Of a stretch of 8,615 bases of DNA, positions 6,280-8,615 are shown piece by piece. Source of the stretch: Desulfotignum sp. Its GTDB lineage: Bacteria > Desulfobacterota > Desulfobacteria > Desulfobacterales > Desulfobacteraceae. Position numbers and translations under genes: made by a program. Position 1 is the stretch's first letter. Each line of letters opens with the position of its first letter. The DNA lies in assembly GCA_011390695.1 (NCBI GenBank), contig JAABRW010000445.1, positions 1-8,615 of the forward strand, read 5' to 3'. The notes beneath the pieces were generated by a model. The model was not told the origin of the DNA. It saw only the letters and a list, made by a program, of their open reading frames with translations, and did not search any database.

Positions 6280-7107
6280 ATGGGTAAAACCTTATACACG
6301 GCCACCGGCTGTGCACGCTGCAGAATTGTTGTCTCTTTTATGGATGACAGGGACATTGCATATGAAAAAAGTGATATTCTTGCCGAGGGAAAAGAGCAGT
6401 TTAAAACCTTTTACAAAGAGCACCGGCCCGACATCACACGGGGACCGGAAGGCATTGAATTTCCCATCCTGTTCACCGGTGATGCCGTCATCCAGGGGCT
6501 TGGCAGAATCCTGGCCCGGCTGCAGGCAGGGGATGCCCTGGATGGGTTTGTGAAACCGGCCGCCGCCTCCCCCGGCTGGGTCACCGGACTGGATCTGTCA
6601 GACAGCTACCTGCATGACGAAAGCGATTTATTGGCTGTCGTCCGTTTCATCAAAGCAAAGGGACTCAAGGTGCAGGTGTATACCAACGGCAGAAACCCCC
6701 ATGTGCTGGCAGCCCTGGTACAGGAAAATTTGTGCGATAAAATCGTGTTCTCCCTCCATGGGCCGGCTGTGCGTTATAAGGAACTCACCGGCCTGCCCAT
6801 AGAGGAATCAGATCTGGTCCAGAGCCTGTCTCTGATCACCGCTGCAGCGGATTATACCATTCTTTTGCCGGTACAGCCGGTGACAACCGCACAGGGTCCC
6901 GGGATGTCCATTACAGTGGAAGAGGCGGCTGAAGCCGCTGCTCTGGTGGAAAAAGCCACAGGCAGCAAACATCCCCCGTTTTTCATCCAGCCCCTGGCCC
7001 CACCGCCGGGAAGCGGACTGGATGCACTGAACCCCCCGCAGCTGTTCAAATACCGCACCCAGTGCCGGCGGTTCATGGTGCGGGCGGAAATACTGAAAAC
7101 AGAATGA
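6280..7107 (+). CDS. Glutaredoxin-like domain fused to a radical-SAM-like barrel fragment lacking the Fe-S cysteines
   Basis: The 275-residue protein has two parts. Residues 1-85 look like a glutaredoxin: a beta strand (KTLYTATG), a redox motif C11-A-R-C14, a second strand with IAYEKSDI, and FPILFTGD with the typical cis-Pro position (Pro62), then a GLG turn. Residues about 98-205 resemble the C-terminal half of the barrel in PflA/NrdG-type activating enzymes: DLSDSYLHDESDLLAVVRFIKAKGLKVQVYTNGRNPHVLAALV, DKIVFSLHGPAVRYKELTG, and SLITAAADYTILLPVQP. The hallmark CX3CX2C that binds the iron-sulfur cluster is absent; the only cysteines are 11, 14, 152 and 262, so SAM-radical chemistry is unlikely. 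A redox, thiol-transfer or regulatory role is possible but not shown. It follows the ASST-like gene on the same strand and converges with uvsE, 46 bp away. Exact family is not recognised; similarity to the barrel fold is by eye. Confidence 0.7.
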   Translation: MGKTLYTATGCARCRIVVSFMDDRDIAYEKSDILAEGKEQFKTFYKEHRPDITRGPEGIEFPILFTGDAVIQGLGRILARLQAGDALDGFVKPAAASPGWVTGLDLSDSYLHDESDLLAVVRFIKAKGLKVQVYTNGRNPHVLAALVQENLCDKIVFSLHGPAVRYKELTGLPIEESDLVQSLSLITAAADYTILLPVQPVTTAQGPGMSITVEEAAEAAALVEKATGSKHPPFFIQPLAPPPGSGLDALNPPQLFKYRTQCRRFMVRAEILKTE

Positions 7108-7153
7108 CAGCAACCTATCTTTTTTCAGGCGGCTCTTTCCCAGAATATTCGCG

Positions 7154-8065
7154 TTATGACGGATATGGCCGGACCAATTGCAGATCTGCCATCAATTTTT
7201 TTATGGCCAGTTCTTTGGCCTTTGCTTCTACCTCCACGGTAATATCCATGGACAGCCAGCCTGTGGGCAGGTCATGAATGTCTATATAGTCGTGGTGTTT
7301 TCTGGGATCTGGTGCAGACCAGCCGTCCCTGGGAGATGATATGTGAAACAGGGGCTCACGGTCCCATGTCTCCAGGCTTTTTTCTGTGGCCGCTGCTGCC
7401 GACAGACCGTCCGGAAGGCACCGGTGGTGGTGTACATCATATACCAGGGGAATTTTCAGGTCTCGGCACACGGGAAGAAGGTCAAGCGGGGTATAGCTTC
7501 TGTCATCATTTTCAAGGCTCAGCCTTTTCCTGACAGAATCAGGCAGTTTTTCAACGGCTGCTGCCAGGCGGGAAACAGCTGACTGCTTATCCCCGTATAC
7601 CCCGCCGGCATGAATATTTATGACATCGGCATTCACCCATTCTGCCACCTGGGCCTGGTAGGCCAGATCTGCCACAGACCTTTGGACCACATCCGGATGT
7701 GGTGATGACAGAATGATGAACTGGTCCGGGTGGAAGGTGGTTCTGATGTCATGTTCCAGGGAAAAGGCACCGCAGGCTCTGAACGCTGCAATGATGTCCT
7801 CTGCACCGGGAAGATCAAAAATATCATACCCCGTATCCGGGTGGGTTTTCAAAGGAAGGATCTGGCTGTTTATCCGGAAGGATCCGATCCTGTTTTCCCG
7901 GCAGAAGTCCAGGGCTTTGCGCAGGCTTTCTGCATTGCCGGCACACAGCCGGGCCAGGCGGGTTTTTTGTTCCTCTTCGGAAAATCGGGACAGATATGCG
8001 GCAGTGGTTCTGCGGAATTTTACGGGGTGTTCCCTGAATATGCAGCAAAGGCCGAATCGTATCAT
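7154..8065 (-). CDS. uvsE: UV damage endonuclease UvsE (UVDE)
   Basis: This 303-residue minus-strand protein is near the usual length of UvsE, a metal-dependent TIM-barrel endonuclease that nicks DNA 5' to UV photoproducts and some other lesions. Motifs in order: FGLCCIF at the N-terminus, SFRINSQILPL (62-72), TTFHPDQFIILSSPHPDV with His112, INIHAGGVYGDK (150-160, His152), SLENDDRSYTPLDLL (Glu185), PLVYDVHHHRC (Asp210, His212-214), LFHISSP (His241), HHDYID (257-262) and ITVEVEAKAKE near the C-terminus (Glu280). These supply the expected metal-binding His/Asp/Glu. Where many UvsE proteins have a lysine two residues before the HIS motif, this one has Leu239. The ATG at 8065-8063 is preceded on its strand by GGGAG. 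The gene is divergent from the SDR gene and shares a 132-bp intergenic region with it. Confidence 0.93.
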   Translation of the reverse strand: MIRFGLCCIFREHPVKFRRTTAAYLSRFSEEEQKTRLARLCAGNAESLRKALDFCRENRIGSFRINSQILPLKTHPDTGYDIFDLPGAEDIIAAFRACGAFSLEHDIRTTFHPDQFIILSSPHPDVVQRSVADLAYQAQVAEWVNADVINIHAGGVYGDKQSAVSRLAAAVEKLPDSVRKRLSLENDDRSYTPLDLLPVCRDLKIPLVYDVHHHRCLPDGLSAAAATEKSLETWDREPLFHISSPRDGWSAPDPRKHHDYIDIHDLPTGWLSMDITVEVEAKAKELAIKKLMADLQLVRPYPS

Positions 8066-8197
8066 AACAATCTCCCGGGTTTCTCATGGTTTTCATACAA
8101 AGACAGTATAAGCATGTTTTTTCGGTATTGAAGTCTGGTAAAACGTGTCCATTGTAATGGGTATACATAATGTATACCTTTGGTGAAAGGTGGATTC
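8066..8197. other. Divergent intergenic region between uvsE and the SDR gene
   Basis: This 132-bp, relatively AT-rich region must carry promoters for both genes. A TATACT-like -10 for uvsE can be read on the minus strand at 8105-8110, but its -35 partner is weak. TTGTAA (8152-8157) could serve the plus strand, with TATACC 15 bp further on inside the palindrome. No RNA gene or complete ORF is apparent. Confidence 0.4.
8160..8178. promoter_or_regulatory. Perfect 19-bp palindrome, candidate operator between uvsE and SDR gene
   Basis: GGTATACAT-A-ATGTATACC has two 9-bp arms that are exact reverse complements around one central base. It lies 20 bp before the SDR GTG start and about 95 bp before the uvsE start, where a repressor dimer could block the SDR promoter and perhaps influence uvsE. 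It is unlike the enterobacterial LexA box (CTGT-N8-ACAG), and the binding protein is unknown. Confidence 0.55.
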
Positions 8198-8615
8198 GTG
8201 AAACAACACAGGTGTTCCATAAGAAAAAAGCCGGACAAAGGCGGTACCGGATCAACCGGTCATGTGGGGATAAAAGATGGCAAGGCATATGACAGGGCCT
8301 TTTTCAGATCCGGTGCCAGCTGGCTGGATTATCTGGCGGACCATGCCATCCTGCCGGGGATGTTCCTGTTCAGCCGGTATGGTTACGCACTGGCCCGGCG
8401 GTTCTGGACAGAACCGGCCGGAACCTTGTACGGCAGAAAAGTGGTACTGACAGGGGGAACTTCCGGTATTGGAAAAGCTGCGGCCTTCCGGCTTGCAGAG
8501 AAAAAAGCGTTTCTGACAATTATTGCCAGAAACAAAAAAAAGGCGCAGCAGGTGCAGCAGGAAATCGTAAAAAAGACCGGCAACCCCCATGTGGATTATC
8601 TGCTGGCGGACCTGG
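8198..8615 (+). CDS. Short-chain dehydrogenase/reductase (SDR) family protein, 3'-truncated by window edge
   Basis: The frame opens after a TAA at 8168-8170 and runs to the window end (139 complete codons). GTG at 8198 is chosen because AAAGGTGG (8186-8193) lies just upstream at good spacing; the first in-frame ATG (8360) is far inside. Residues 85-92 read TGGTSGIG, the nucleotide-binding TGxxxGIG loop of classical SDRs, after strand RKVVL and before AAAFRLAEKKAFLTIIARN, which ends the second strand. LLADL near the end fits the adenine-ring Asp-Leu position. The first about 75 residues are an extension with a basic N-terminus and a segment LFSRYGYALARRFW, resembling the pre-Rossmann extension of DHRS12-like SDRs. 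SDRs use NAD(P)(H) to oxidise or reduce alcohols and ketones; the catalytic Ser-Tyr-Lys lies beyond the window, so the substrate is unknown. Confidence 0.85.
   Translation, partial: MKQHRCSIRKKPDKGGTGSTGHVGIKDGKAYDRAFFRSGASWLDYLADHAILPGMFLFSRYGYALARRFWTEPAGTLYGRKVVLTGGTSGIGKAAAFRLAEKKAFLTIIARNKKKAQQVQQEIVKKTGNPHVDYLLADL

Noticed and set aside
7108..7153. Bidirectional terminator between the convergent genes
   Set aside because: Only a short GAATATTC palindrome and a T-run unlinked to a stem are present; no stem-loop followed by a U-tract was found on either strand.
8252..8590. Minus-strand frame opposite the SDR gene
   Set aside because: The plus strand carries the TGxxxGIG motif with a good ribosome-binding site; the antisense frame shows no domain.

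Overview
The window looks like chromosomal DNA of an anaerobic Desulfobacterota (delta-proteobacterial) lineage, perhaps Desulfobacteraceae. This is inferred from the moderately GC-rich, GC3-biased genes, the tripartite tricarboxylate transporter (TTT) genes and the protein flavour; no rRNA or other definitive marker is present.

Layout. Positions 1-657 hold the 3' part of a fold-type IV PLP aminotransferase (+). A 149-bp AT-rich leader with a hairpin and a 16-bp palindrome precedes a FadR/FCD-type GntR regulator (807-1532, +). A TTT cassette follows on the same strand: tctC (solute-binding protein, 1592-2545), tctB (2542-3030) and tctA (3034-4548). Next come a cytoplasmic-looking aryl-sulfate sulfotransferase (ASST)-type beta-propeller protein (4646-6079) and, after a 200-bp gap, an unusual glutaredoxin-like plus radical-SAM-fold-like protein without the radical-SAM cysteines (6280-7107). 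A UV damage endonuclease, uvsE (7154-8065), lies on the minus strand, convergent with the previous gene. It is divergent from a short-chain dehydrogenase/reductase (SDR) gene that starts at GTG 8198 and runs off the window. A perfect 19-bp palindrome lies between uvsE and the SDR gene.

How the genes may work together. Gene order suggests that the GntR-family protein senses a small organic acid or related ligand and controls the TTT importer (TctC periplasmic binding, TctB/TctA membrane permease). The ASST-like and glutaredoxin-like proteins may act on, or support use of, the imported compound. The substrate cannot be read from sequence.

The most striking observation is an in-frame amber codon (TAG, 2327-2329) in tctC. 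The same frame continues with a complete TctC C-terminus that overlaps the tctB start by ATGA. The next cistron, tctB, also ends in TAG and lies in frame with tctA, separated by TAG-GCC-ATG. Either tctC is a fresh point-mutation pseudogene (or carries a sequencing error), or amber is decoded in this organism by pyrrolysine or a suppressor tRNA. In the second case a full TctC, and possibly some TctB-TctA fusion, could be made.
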